A DNA stretch of 64,000 nucleotides from Leptonema illini DSM 21528 (GTDB lineage: Bacteria > Spirochaetota > Leptospiria > Leptospirales > Leptonemataceae): positions 3,928,115-3,992,114 of the forward strand of contig NZ_JH597773.1 of NCBI RefSeq assembly GCF_000243335.1, in the 5' to 3' direction. Shown here in pieces: positions 18,541-27,138 of the stretch. The position numbers were made by a program, and so were the translations under genes. Under the pieces are notes generated by a model. That model saw only the letters and a list, made by a program, of their open reading frames with translations, had not been told where the DNA came from and searched no databases. The stretch's first letter is position 1. Each line of letters begins with the position of its first letter.

Positions 18541-18598
18541 GTAGGTCGGAAAAACAAGCTGGACAATCACCGTGAGATGTGCTAAACATACGTGCAGG

Positions 18599-19354
18599 AT
18601 GAAAACCGCAACCTTTTCTCCTGCCTTCGATTCGGGCGGGATTACGCTATTTCACGGCGATGTTAAAGAGATACTGCCGACCCTCGCAGACCAGACGATT
18701 GACGCCTGCATTACAGATCCGCCTTACGGTGTAACGGCTGCCAGATTCGACCAACCGCTCCCGCTCGACTGGCTCTGGCCTCAGCTAAATCGGCTTCTCC
18801 GTGATGACGCGCCGATCGTCCTTTTCTCGCAGCAACCTTTCACGAGCGATCTCGTGTCGAGCAACCGCAAGCAGTTCCGGTGCGAGTGGATCTGGAACAA
18901 GCACCTCGTCACCGGCAACCTGAATGCCAATGTACGGCCGATGCGGAAGCATGAGAATGTCGTCGTCTTTTCCCGCCGAAAGGCGAAGTACCATCCGCAG
19001 ATGAGCACCGGAAAACCGTACCGATCGAAAGCCCGGCAGAAGACGTCTGAGAATTACCGGACATGGGAGACTCAAGACGTCGAGAATCCCGGAACCAGAT
19101 TCCCGACCTCGATTATTGACGGAATCCCTCGGAAAGTCATCCCTGGAGGGCATCCCCAGCAGAAGCCCTTGGAGATCATGATTTACCTGATCAAAACCTA
19201 TTCCGACCCCGGCGATGTGATCCTCGATTTCACCTGCGGGAGCGGCACGACGCTGGAAGCGGCCGCCAGAATGGGCCGCCGGGCAATCGGGATTGAGCGG
19301 GAAGAGCGATTCGTCGAGATGGCGATCGGGCGGCTTTGTGGGGTTTTTAACTGA
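18599..19354 (+). CDS. Phage DNA methyltransferase (amino-MTase, DPPY type)
   Basis: About 251 residues from ATG 18599; a GTG at 18572 is an alternative start. It methylates an exocyclic amino group using S-adenosylmethionine. The catalytic motif IV is TDPPYGV near residue 40. The SAM-binding motif I lies near the C-terminus (DFTCGSGTTLEAAARMGRR), giving beta-class order. It sits at the prophage right end, the position of the DNA-modification gene mom in Mu, so protection of phage DNA from host restriction is the likely role. No restriction partner is adjacent. Confidence 0.85.
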   Translation: MKTATFSPAFDSGGITLFHGDVKEILPTLADQTIDACITDPPYGVTAARFDQPLPLDWLWPQLNRLLRDDAPIVLFSQQPFTSDLVSSNRKQFRCEWIWNKHLVTGNLNANVRPMRKHENVVVFSRRKAKYHPQMSTGKPYRSKARQKTSENYRTWETQDVENPGTRFPTSIIDGIPRKVIPGGHPQQKPLEIMIYLIKTYSDPGDVILDFTCGSGTTLEAAARMGRRAIGIEREERFVEMAIGRLCGVFN

Positions 19355-19554
19355 CAGGGTGCAATGAATCATTTTTTTCTAAAACCGAACATCTGTTAGC
19401 ACCGAGTATTTGAGATTCAGTCTCTTTTTTCGAACGATTGACCCACCTGCTTTGGGGATAGCTCAAGCAAATTATTGACAAAGCTTCCGGCCTTGTTTGC
19501 TTGGATGTTAGATATGTTATCGAGCGTCCCGCAATAGGAGTATAACGAGAGCAT

Positions 19555-20082
19555 ATGGAAAAATCGCCAACCACCTCAATAATTTACAAAACTCCGAAGG
19601 AATGCAATTGGTCTAAAGCTACGGTGGAGCGCTATGCTCAAATGCTGGCAGAAAAGTTGGGATTTAAGGTTGCCGGAGATTTACCTGGCGTGGTCAAAAG
19701 CTTGAACGGGGAAATCATATATTTGCCACCGAGTGCCTTTGACCGTACTGAAGATGGATCAATCGAAATTGAAGAGGACGGATCATTTCAAATCTTTCTG
19801 TCATCCTTCACCCATCCGCTTCGCGACCGATTTACGGTAGCTCACGAACTCGGCCACTACTTCCTCCATGCGGAATGTAAAGGCCCATTTAAGGCCGAGC
19901 GATACGGCACCGGTCGAACAGAATGGGAGGCAAACTGGTTCGCGAGTGCTTTCTTGATGCCTGCCGAAAGAGTAGCAGAAGAGTTTGAGAAAAACACCAG
20001 CATTTCTGATCTTGCCGATATTTTCTGTGTGTCTCCAAGCGCTATGGAGGTTAGACTGAAAAGGCTTGGGCTGCGTGGCTAA
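19555..20082 (+). CDS. ImmA/IrrE-family zinc metallopeptidase
   Basis: 175 residues. Zinc motif HELGH at residues 97-101 and the downstream EANWFASAFLMP segment define the ImmA/IrrE (COG2856, M78) family. ImmA cleaves the ICEBs1 repressor ImmR, and IrrE/PprI cleaves DdrO. An N-terminal helix region precedes the catalytic domain. The usual XRE repressor partner is not next to it. Instead the stop overlaps the GTG of a nucleotidyl cyclase gene by 8 bases. AGGAG lies about 15 nt before ATG 19555. The pair is AT-richer than the virion genes, as expected of a cargo acquired separately. Confidence 0.9.
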   Translation: MEKSPTTSIIYKTPKECNWSKATVERYAQMLAEKLGFKVAGDLPGVVKSLNGEIIYLPPSAFDRTEDGSIEIEEDGSFQIFLSSFTHPLRDRFTVAHELGHYFLHAECKGPFKAERYGTGRTEWEANWFASAFLMPAERVAEEFEKNTSISDLADIFCVSPSAMEVRLKRLGLRG

Positions 20083-21001
20083 ATCACAACTGATTGCTTT
20101 TTGCAGTATTGATGTTATTGGTTCGACTGCTTTCAAAACTCAGAAAGATAGGAGCGAAGCCAGTGAGCAAGCATGGTTCCAGTTCTTTCAGGAATTCCAC
20201 GAGGATATGCGAGTGCGCATTGAAAGCGCTGGTGGTTGGGAATTCTGGAAGAGTGCTGGTGACGAACTTCTTTTTACATCCGAGGTGCTGCAAAAGGAAG
20301 ATATGGTTCACCTCGTGAATGTATTGAAAGCCGCCATTGATCGTCACAACGAAGGATTTCAAAAACAAGAAAAGGAAAAGCATCTGGCTGTTAAGGGAGC
20401 AATCTGGATTGCTGGGTTTCCCGTTGTCAACGCTGTAATCAAGAGCAAGAATCCTGATATAAAACCAGATTATCTTGGGCCATCTATAGATGCTGGATTT
20501 CGCATTTGTAAGTTTGCCAGCGCCACCAGGATTGCCATTTCAGTAGAGGCGGCATATCTCCTTAGCTCTGCCGTTGTTTCAGACCAATGGAATGAGATGC
20601 AGGGTATTAGATACGGCGGTGAAACTGAGCTTAAAGGCGTTTTCGGAGGTAACCCTTATCCAATGTTGTGGATACCTCTCAAGGATCCATTTGAAGAGGC
20701 AGCATTCAAACTGACAGGGAAACCTGAGCGATTGGATCGTGACGATTTCATCGTCTACTGCAAAGCTGCAATTAAGAAAGTAAACAATGAACTCGCTTGT
20801 CATTTGCCATATATCGTAGGAGAATCAGGCCAACCCACGTTCGGCAATATACCAGATTTACATTCAGTGAGAAAGCAAAGCATTGATAAAAAGGAGGCTA
20901 TGCAAGAAGCTGCAAGTATTGGTGAATCTGGTAATAATACTGATGGCCAAGATATTCCTAATGACGACCTCCAAACCAAAATCACGAAATCAATGCCTTG
21001 A
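20075..21001 (+). CDS. Class III nucleotidyl cyclase-like protein
   Basis: 308 residues from GTG 20075. The cyclase homology domain spans about residues 5-200. The first metal Asp is D13 in FCSIDVIGST and the second is D63 in SAGDELL. A GPSIDAGFR segment places Asp139 where the transition-state Asn usually stands, with Arg143 retained. A later LKGVFGGNPYPM strand closes the fold. The C-terminal 105 residues match nothing I know and end in a polar tail. No membrane segment is visible. The overlap with the metallopeptidase gene (GTGGCTAA) indicates coupled translation. Substrate is unknown; relatives make cAMP, cGMP or, in Pycsar immunity, cCMP and cUMP. Confidence 0.8.
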   Translation: MAKSQLIAFCSIDVIGSTAFKTQKDRSEASEQAWFQFFQEFHEDMRVRIESAGGWEFWKSAGDELLFTSEVLQKEDMVHLVNVLKAAIDRHNEGFQKQEKEKHLAVKGAIWIAGFPVVNAVIKSKNPDIKPDYLGPSIDAGFRICKFASATRIAISVEAAYLLSSAVVSDQWNEMQGIRYGGETELKGVFGGNPYPMLWIPLKDPFEEAAFKLTGKPERLDRDDFIVYCKAAIKKVNNELACHLPYIVGESGQPTFGNIPDLHSVRKQSIDKKEAMQEAASIGESGNNTDGQDIPNDDLQTKITKSMP

Positions 21002-21002
21002 T

Positions 21003-21076
21003 CGATACGTAATCAATCAGTTTTCCCGACTTAACCGCACATTCTGCAAATTTGTTTTGCCCGCAAATACGCCGCA
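21003..21076. other. Probable prophage right attachment/transposition end
   Basis: Between the cyclase stop and the start of kdpD-like coding lies an AT-rich stretch with two similar words, TGCAAAT and CGCAAAT, around TTTGTTTTGCC. It finishes ...CGCCGCA before TTGATCAGC, from which KdpD homology is continuous. Transposable phages end in CA, so the inferred junction is 21076/21077, giving a predicted 5 bp duplication of TTGAT at the left end. The exact base is an inference. Confidence 0.45.
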
Positions 21077-22411
21077 TTGATCAGCGCCCTGTCGTGGAAC
21101 TTTCTTTTTATTCCGCCTCGCTTTACGTTTCATATCTATCGACTTGAGGATGCTCTCATGTTCGGTTTTTATTTCGTGATCGCCGCCGTCACAGGCGTGC
21201 TGACCTCGCGAGTCCGCACTCGCGAGAATCTTGTTCGGCGTCGGGAGGCGATGACGACGGCGCTTTACAGGGTGACGAAAGAGCTGGCGGCAATGGATCG
21301 CCCGGTGTCTATGATCGCCGTCTGTATAACCCAGCTCGAAACTCTGCTTCCGGTGAAGGTCTCTATTCTTGCTTCGAGCGAAGGCTCTCTGGATTTTCCC
21401 GATGAAAGAGCGATGTCGGATCGCGAGCGAGCCGTGGCGCTCTGGTGCCATGACAATCGTCGTCCCGCGGGCAGGTTTACCGATACGCTACCGGTTTCAC
21501 CGCATCAGTATCTGCCTCTATTGAGTTCAGGGCAGATTGCCGGAGTCATGCAGCTTGAGTTTGCAGATGACGTTGACCGCAAAGGGGCTGATCCTCTATC
21601 ATCTGAGGCCCGCATGCTTGTCGAGTCCGTCGCCGCTCAGCTTGCATCGGCTCTTCTTCGCGTCGAAGGGACGAGAAAGAGCGACGCCCTGCGCCTGCAT
21701 GCCGAATCCGACAGGCTGTACCGCAACATCCTGTCGTCCGTTTCGCATGAGCTGCGAACGCCGATCACGACGATTAAAGGAGCGGCCTCCGCTCTTGAGC
21801 CTCACATGCAGACCTCCGCCTCGAAGGAGCTGTTAACCGATATTGTCGATGCCTCCGATCGATTGAATGCTCTGATTGAGAACCTGCTTGATATGCAGCG
21901 CATCGAATCGGCACATGTGGTTCCGCGGTTGATCTGGTCTGATCCCGGCGATATTATGGCCGGCGTCGCCTCTGATGCGAAGGACATACTTAACGGGACG
22001 ACCATCCGTCTGGTCAGGCCGGCGATTGTTCCGCTTGTATTCGTCGATCCCGTTTTGATAGCGCAGGCGTTGAGCAATCTCGTACGAAACGCTATGCGTT
22101 ATTCAGGAGGCGGGGAAGTTCGGCTCGGTTTCAACGTGGTATCGGGTCGGCCCGTCTTTTCCGTTGAGGATGATGGTCCGGGCATTTCACCGGGCGAGAG
22201 AGAAAGGGTGTTCGAGAAATTCTATCGTTCGAGCATGACGCGATCGCAGATGCCCGGAGCGGGCCTTGGCCTGTCGATAGCGAAAGGCTTTGTCGAGGCT
22301 CATAGAGAAGCGGAGCTTCGGTTAAAGACGGGCAGGAACGGTGGATTGAACAGGTTTGAGATCCTGCTCGGAGAGGATGCTGTATATGAAGCAAGCAGTG
22401 CTGATCATTGA
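21077..22411 (+). pseudogene. kdpD: kdpD remnant: sensor kinase lacking the N-terminal half
   Basis: 444 codons of a KdpD-type histidine kinase. The remnant begins in the membrane region (NFLFIPPRFTF, a KdpD hallmark loop), then one more membrane segment, a GAF-like region, the H-box SHELRTPITTIKG, the N-box NLVRNAMRYS, and G-boxes DDGPGIS and GAGLGLSIAKG. Missing are the KdpD/Usp sensor domains and the first membrane helices, about half of the usual 900 residues. The break coincides with the prophage end. kdpD normally senses K+ limitation and phosphorylates KdpE. Its 3' end overlaps kdpE by 26 bases, as in intact operons. Confidence 0.85.
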
Positions 22412-22532
22412 TGATGAACTGCCCATCCGGCGCTTTCTGCGAGTCGGTCTTGAAGATGCGGGTTACCGCGTTGCGGAGGCCGACGAGGGCGAGAAAGGCG
22501 TCGTGCTTGCGGCGAAAGAGCGACCCGATATA

Positions 22533-22549
22533 GAAGCCATCTCAAATAT
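22533..22549 (+). repeat. IS left inverted repeat
   Basis: 17 bp terminal repeat, GAAGCCATCTCAAATAT, pairing with the right end with two mismatches (first base and position 15). Confidence 0.9.
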
Positions 22550-22623
22550 AAACTACTGACAAGTACTTTTTGCTTGTACTGCCGAGGGGTTCGTACAACG
22601 ATAGCTCCTATAGGAGCTCTATC

Positions 22624-23393
22624 ATGGATATCACAGATGCCCAATGGAAGATCATAAAGCCTCTTATCAAAGAACCAAAGCCACGAGAAGACGGGAGGGG
22701 GCGGGAGAGAATTGATCCGCGAAGTATTCTAAATGGAATCTTGTGGATTTTGAAAACTGGAGCCCGCTGGCAGGATCTACCGGATAGGTATCCTTCCTAT
22801 CAGAGTTGTCATCGTCGCTTTCAGGAGTGGACTCGTAACGGCACAATTGAAAAGATTCTCCTGGCTCTGGCGAGAGACCTTGAAGAACGTGGTGGAATTG
22901 ACATTGAAGAAAGCTTTATAGACGGAACTTTCGTTTCGGCTAAAAAAGGGGGCTCAAAATCGGGAAAACAAAGCGTGGTAAAGGGACCAAGATCATGGCA
23001 ATGGCAGACGCTTCCGGTCTTCCTATCGCCTGCTGGGTTGAAAGCGCTTCGCCACATGAAGTCACTCTCGTAGAGAAGACTATTGATCATAAGTTCACAA
23101 GAAAAGCTCCTCGAAGGATTATCGGTGATCGAGCTTATGATTCCGATAAATTGGATAAACAACTTCGAAAGAGAAGAATCAAGATGATAGCCCCACATAG
23201 ACGGGGCCGGAAAAAGGAGAGTACACAGGATGGACGGGAATTGCGTCGATACAAACGCAGATGGAAGGTCGAAAGACTCTTTGCCTGGCTCCAGAACTTT
23301 CGTAGAATACTCAATCGATTCGAAAGATATTGGGAAAATTATCTTTCATTTGTCAGGTTAGGCTGTATCGTTATCCTACTCAGACATTTTTGA
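22624..23393 (+). CDS. IS5-family transposase, expressed by -1 frameshift
   Basis: The first frame starts at ATG 22624 ([11 protein letters not shown]) and carries the DUF4096 N-terminal domain and the first catalytic Asp (SFIDGTFV); unshifted it would end at 23073. The second frame, used from about 22968, encodes the rest of the DDE core ([15 protein letters not shown], and [12 protein letters not shown] with the Glu) to 23393. Joined at the slippery site they read [13 protein letters not shown], the usual IS427-group sequence, for a protein of about 256 residues. It acts on the inverted repeats of its own element. Confidence 0.88.
22962..22968 (+). promoter_or_regulatory. Programmed -1 frameshift site (G GGA AAA) in the transposase
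   Basis: G GGA AAA in zero-frame phase (TCG GGA AAA CAA). A -1 shift here moves to codon ACA at 22968 and continues in the second frame, giving a protein that matches the family without gap. Frameshift control of transposase level is well established in IS elements. Confidence 0.75.
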
Positions 23394-23402
23394 GATGGCT
23401 TG
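23386..23402 (-). repeat. IS right inverted repeat
   Basis: Reads CAAGCCATCTCAAAAAT on the minus strand. The transposase TGA stop (23391-23393) lies inside this repeat. Confidence 0.9.
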
Positions 23403-24083
23403 TAATCATTCTGGATCTGATGCTACCCGATCTATATGGCATCGAGGTATTGCAGCGATTACGCGAGTGGTTCAGCGGCCCGATTCTCGTTCTGTCCGTG
23501 CAGGGGAGCGAAGATGATAAGATCGCAGCCCTTGATGCCGGTGCCGACGATTATCTGACGAAGCCTTTCAGTACAGGTGAGTTGCTTGCGCGGATGCGTA
23601 CCTTGCTGCGACGCGTTGTTCGAGAAACTCCGCAGCCAGTCTATCGCTTCGGAGACCTTGTTGTCGACCTTGGCCGACATGTTGTGCAGAGAGGCGATCA
23701 GAACATCCATCTATCGTCGACGGAGTATGCCCTTCTTTCAATATTTTTGCGGCATGTTGGTCGTGTGCTGACGCATAACCAGTTGCTGCGTGAACTGGGG
23801 CGTCCTGCCGGTGAGACTCCGGATGATGTGCGTTCCGCCATGCAGTATCTGCGTGTGTACGTGAATCAGCTGCGCGAGAAGATAGAAGAGGATCCGCATC
23901 GACCGGCCATCATCGTGACCGAGACCGGCGTGGGATATCGCTGCACGGAGCCCTGAGCTATGGGCTAACAGGGCGCCCGGCACGGTTTTGATGACAATTA
24001 TGTGAATTTAAACCTCTCAGATCGACAGGCCCGCCTTTATTACTTGCGGTCGCATCTGTTCATGCGATCCGGTCTCTCACGAT

Positions 24084-25358
24084 ATGCAAACCCTTCGCCG
24101 CGAACTTCATTTACCTGGAGCCCTGCTTCTCGGCCTCGGCTCCATTCTTGGAACGGGCGTTTTTGTGAGTATTGGTCTGGCCGCAGGGTTAGCCGGACCG
24201 GGTATTCTTCCGGCCATGGCTCTTGCCGGTCTCGTTGCTCTTCTGAACGGGCTTTCCAGTGCTCAGCTGGCGGCAGCGCATCCGGTCAGTGGCGGCACCT
24301 ACGAGTACGGATATCGCTATCTTAACCCGCGGATGGGTTTCGCCGCCGGATGGCTCTTTGTCTGTGCGAAATCGGCGTCGGCAGCGACGGCCGTTCTCGG
24401 GTTAGCCGGATACCTGCTTGCCCTTCTTGATGCCGATCAGAGCTGGCGTATGCCCGTTGCGGCCGTGCTTCTTTTGCTGATGACGGCCGTCGTGCTCGGC
24501 GGTATTCGACGGTCCAATCAGGCGAATACTGTGATCGTTCTGTTCACTTTGCTCGGTCTGGTCGTCTTTACGGTAACGGCCGTATTCCTATCTGTCGGTG
24601 ACCCGGCTACGGCCGGCATGGGTCACACATGGCCGCCGCTTGCGCCCGATATGTCCTCTTTCTTTGAGGCGACGGCTCTGATCTTTGTAGCGTATACGGG
24701 CTACGGGCGCATTGCCACGCTTGGCGAGGAGGTGCATGATCCGAAGCGGACGATTCCGCGGGCGATCCTCATCACGCTCGGCCTGACCTTTCTTCTCTAT
24801 GCCGCCGTGAGCTATGCCGCTCTGGCTTCAGTGGGTGCGGCCACGCTGGCCAGGTTAACGTCCGAGACGGCCGCTCCTCTATCAGCCATCCTGCATCTGT
24901 TGAACAGGCCGGAGGCGAGCTTCATCGTGAGTATCGCCGCACTGACGGCGATGGCAGGCGTAACGTTGAATCTGCTTCTTGGCGTTTCGCGTGTCGTGTA
25001 TTCGATGGGACGCCGTGCAGATCTGCCGGCGGTGTTCGGACGGCTCGATGCACAGGATTCGCCGAAGGCGGCCGTAATTCTCACGATGGCTGTGATGCTT
25101 GTGCTTGTTCTATTCGGAAGCATCAAGCTCGCGTGGAGTTTCAGTGCCTTCACGGTGCTCGTTTATTATTCGATCACGAATGCCGCGGCGCTGAGGCTAC
25201 CGCCGGCAGACAGGCGGTTTCCGCGAGTATTTGCGGTGGCGGGATTGCTGGGAACGCTCATGCTTGCCTTCATGGTGGAATGGCCGATCTGGGCCGGTGG
25301 TCTGGCGCTGCTTCTTGTCGGATGGAGCTGGCAGTCGATTTACCATCGCATAAAGTAG
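24084..25358 (+). CDS. APC-family amino acid permease
   Basis: 424 residues with about 12 hydrophobic segments. The N-terminal helix-1 signature GLGSILGTGVFVSIG, followed by AGLAGPG, is characteristic of the amino acid-polyamine-cation superfamily, where it lines the substrate site. A TGYGRI segment in helix 6 and EEVHDPKRTIPRAI after it are also typical. Located in the inner membrane, it imports or exchanges an amino acid; the substrate cannot be told from sequence. It follows the broken kdpE after 127 bases and is probably transcribed independently. Confidence 0.88.
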   Translation: MQTLRRELHLPGALLLGLGSILGTGVFVSIGLAAGLAGPGILPAMALAGLVALLNGLSSAQLAAAHPVSGGTYEYGYRYLNPRMGFAAGWLFVCAKSASAATAVLGLAGYLLALLDADQSWRMPVAAVLLLLMTAVVLGGIRRSNQANTVIVLFTLLGLVVFTVTAVFLSVGDPATAGMGHTWPPLAPDMSSFFEATALIFVAYTGYGRIATLGEEVHDPKRTIPRAILITLGLTFLLYAAVSYAALASVGAATLARLTSETAAPLSAILHLLNRPEASFIVSIAALTAMAGVTLNLLLGVSRVVYSMGRRADLPAVFGRLDAQDSPKAAVILTMAVMLVLVLFGSIKLAWSFSAFTVLVYYSITNAAALRLPPADRRFPRVFAVAGLLGTLMLAFMVEWPIWAGGLALLLVGWSWQSIYHRIK

Positions 25359-25376
25359 TTGTGAATCCCCGGCTCT

Positions 25377-26387
25377 GTGAGAATCAGAGCCGTGGACGAA
25401 AAAGAGAGCGAGCAGAGGAGAGAGAAGACGCAAACGCGATCGTTTGGGGCGGGTAATCGCATCAGCCACGATGCATCCGGTTACTATGAGTCGAAGCTTT
25501 ATTCTGAACTTCCGCGCGAAACGCCCTTTGAAGAGGATCAAGCGTTACCCGATGATCTGCGAAACGCATTGATCCTCGCAGACGCACGCTCCATGAAGCA
25601 GATCCCCGACCGCTCCGTTCATCTGATGGTCACCTCGCCGCCTTATAACGTCTCGAAGGCCTACGACGAGGATCTTTCTTTACGCGAGTATCTCGAACTG
25701 CTTGAAGACGTCTTTCGCGAAACGCACCGCGTCCTTGTTCATGGCGGACGTGCCTGCATCAACGTCGCCAACGTCGGTCGCAAGCCGTATATACCGTTAT
25801 CCGACCATATCTCGCATATCATGACGTCGATCGGATTCTTGATGCGCGGAGAGGTGATCTGGAATAAAGGGGCGGGCGCCGGCGTATCAATGGCATGGGG
25901 CAGCTATAAATCGGCCTCCAATCCTGTGCTGCGTGACGTGCACGAGTACATCCTCATTTTCTCGAAAGGCGGATTCGGACGCGATGCGAAGGGACGCGAA
26001 AACACGATCACAAAAGAAGACTTCATGGAGTGGACGAAGTCGGTATGGACGATGCCGACGGAAAGCGCGAAGAAGGTCGGGCATCCCGCTCCGTTTCCTG
26101 TCGAGCTTCCGCGCCGCCTGATAGAGCTTTATACGTTCAAAGATGACGTTATTCTGGATCCGTTTATGGGGAGCGGGTCGACGGCGCTGGCCGCGCTGAC
26201 CACGAATCGCCAGTACGTGGGATTCGAGATCGCTCCGGAGTTTGCTGAGCGTGCCCGGCAGCGAATCGATCGCTACCTGCAAACGGGCGATACGGGCGGC
26301 AAGGCGCCACCGAAAGTCGAGTCGGGTCAGACGCCGATTGATCCAACATCGCAGGATCAGGCGACAGCGGATTCCGATAGTCTTTAA
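25377..26387 (+). CDS. Orphan site-specific DNA methyltransferase (beta class)
   Basis: 336 residues from GTG 25377; GTG 25392 is an alternative. Motif IV is TSPPYN (about residue 85), a form common in N4-cytosine and some N6-adenine enzymes. SAM motif I, LDPFMGSGSTALAA, lies near residue 260, after motif IV, giving beta-class order. No restriction endonuclease is adjacent, so it is either a solitary regulatory methylase or an anti-restriction gene. Its composition matches the host neighbourhood. Confidence 0.85.
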   Translation: MRIRAVDEKESEQRREKTQTRSFGAGNRISHDASGYYESKLYSELPRETPFEEDQALPDDLRNALILADARSMKQIPDRSVHLMVTSPPYNVSKAYDEDLSLREYLELLEDVFRETHRVLVHGGRACINVANVGRKPYIPLSDHISHIMTSIGFLMRGEVIWNKGAGAGVSMAWGSYKSASNPVLRDVHEYILIFSKGGFGRDAKGRENTITKEDFMEWTKSVWTMPTESAKKVGHPAPFPVELPRRLIELYTFKDDVILDPFMGSGSTALAALTTNRQYVGFEIAPEFAERARQRIDRYLQTGDTGGKAPPKVESGQTPIDPTSQDQATADSDSL

Positions 26388-26429
26388 AAAACGAATTGAT
26401 CGGTTGAGGCCGATGCAACCTCTGTTCCC

Positions 26430-27101
26430 ATGTCGATCTGGCGATTCTCATTCGTTATCTTCCTTGTGCCTTTAACGTATTTTGCGGGCGGCTGTTCGTC
26501 GGGTATAGCGACGCACCGTGCCTTCAGCGATTCAAAGTGGGAGTCTGCGGCCTCCTGTGATCCCGTCGACATATCAGATACGATCATCAGCAAGAGAAAA
26601 GATCCGGTCTTCGATTTTGGACGTGTGCAGTATCGCCGATCGGGTGCGGCGGGCGGTCCGATCTATGAGTTCAGCGAAGGCGCCTCTCTTGAATATGAAG
26701 GGAAGCGATACAGCGTTCGTCTATTGCGCATGATCGCGCCGTCCGAGCATCGCGTGCTGGGCATGCCCTTTCTCATGGAGCTACAAATTTTTGCCGTTTC
26801 GGATGATTCAGCCGCGCTCGCTCTTTCGATATTTGTGCGTAAGGGTAAGGGCCGTCCGGCTCTGCGATCGATGATCGAGAATGGAAGCGGTGAGTTAACC
26901 CTGTCGGACCTCAAGCCGTCATACGGAGGACATTACTACTATACAGGAGCGTTACCCGTTCCTCCATGCTACAGCGTCCCTTATATCGTTATGAAGTCGG
27001 CGATTGAGGCATCACCCGAAGACATTGACGAGTATCTGAGTCGCTGGCCGTATGCCGAACGCAGTACGGGTAAGTCCGATCGCATCGAAGAGACGGAGTA
27101 A
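26430..27101 (+). CDS. Hypothetical lipoprotein
   Basis: 223 residues. A signal peptide with lipobox FAGGC places the lipidated Cys near residue 22. The mature part has a strand-rich centre and a C-terminal segment EDIDEYLSRWPYAE. No domain was recognised. It is convergent with the HipA-like gene, whose end lies 37 bases away. Confidence 0.65.
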   Translation: MSIWRFSFVIFLVPLTYFAGGCSSGIATHRAFSDSKWESAASCDPVDISDTIISKRKDPVFDFGRVQYRRSGAAGGPIYEFSEGASLEYEGKRYSVRLLRMIAPSEHRVLGMPFLMELQIFAVSDDSAALALSIFVRKGKGRPALRSMIENGSGELTLSDLKPSYGGHYYYTGALPVPPCYSVPYIVMKSAIEASPEDIDEYLSRWPYAERSTGKSDRIEETE

Positions 27102-27138
27102 TAGCGACTACGAGGGTTTCAACGGAGTAATCCCCGCG

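Larger units (their letters stand above)
1..21076. mobile_element. Contractile-tailed (Mu/P2-like) prophage, late region and right end; left end outside window
   Basis: A continuous plus-strand run of virion genes: portal, Mu F-like head protein, capsid, connectors, tail sheath, tube, frameshifted chaperone, tape measure, LysM protein, hub, spike, W-like and J-like baseplate proteins, tail fibre and fibre assembly. The order matches Mu and P2 type myoviruses. Most neighbours overlap by ATGA or GTGA, so they are translationally coupled. A DNA methyltransferase and an AT-richer cargo pair close the element. The right boundary is inferred: from 21077 the sequence is in-frame kdpD, while just upstream it is not. 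Early genes (transposase or integrase, repressor, lysis) and the terminase are not in the window, so a Mu-like transposition lifestyle is likely but unproven. Confidence 0.85.
22533..23402 (+). mobile_element. IS5-family (IS427-group-like) insertion sequence, 870 bp
   Basis: The element is flanked by TA at 22531-22532 and 23403-23404, a 2 bp target duplication as in the IS427 group. Its ends are imperfect inverted repeats of 17 bp (15 of 17 matching), GAAGCCATCTCAAATAT against CAAGCCATCTCAAAAAT. It contains one transposase split in two frames. Excision of the element plus one TA rebuilds kdpE precisely, which fixes the boundaries to the base. All parts look intact, suggesting recent insertion. 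Confidence 0.92.
22386..23956 (+). pseudogene. kdpE: kdpE response regulator interrupted by an IS5-family element
   Basis: The 5' part (22386-22532) encodes the receiver start (VLIIDDELPIRR) to RPDI. The 3' part (23403-23956) resumes with IIILDLMLPD containing the phospho-acceptor Asp, then the rest of the receiver with Lys in LTKPFS and an OmpR-type winged-helix DNA-binding domain (STEYALLSIF, TETGVGYRC). Removing the insertion and one TA copy restores a continuous frame of normal length (about 234 residues). KdpE would activate kdpFABC. As it stands the 5' frame stops 8 codons into the IS, so no functional regulator is made. Confidence 0.9.

Noticed and set aside
19475-19480. TTGACA upstream of the ImmA/IrrE gene as a -35 box
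   Set aside because: No acceptable -10 box at 16 to 18 bases; left as a possible signal only.
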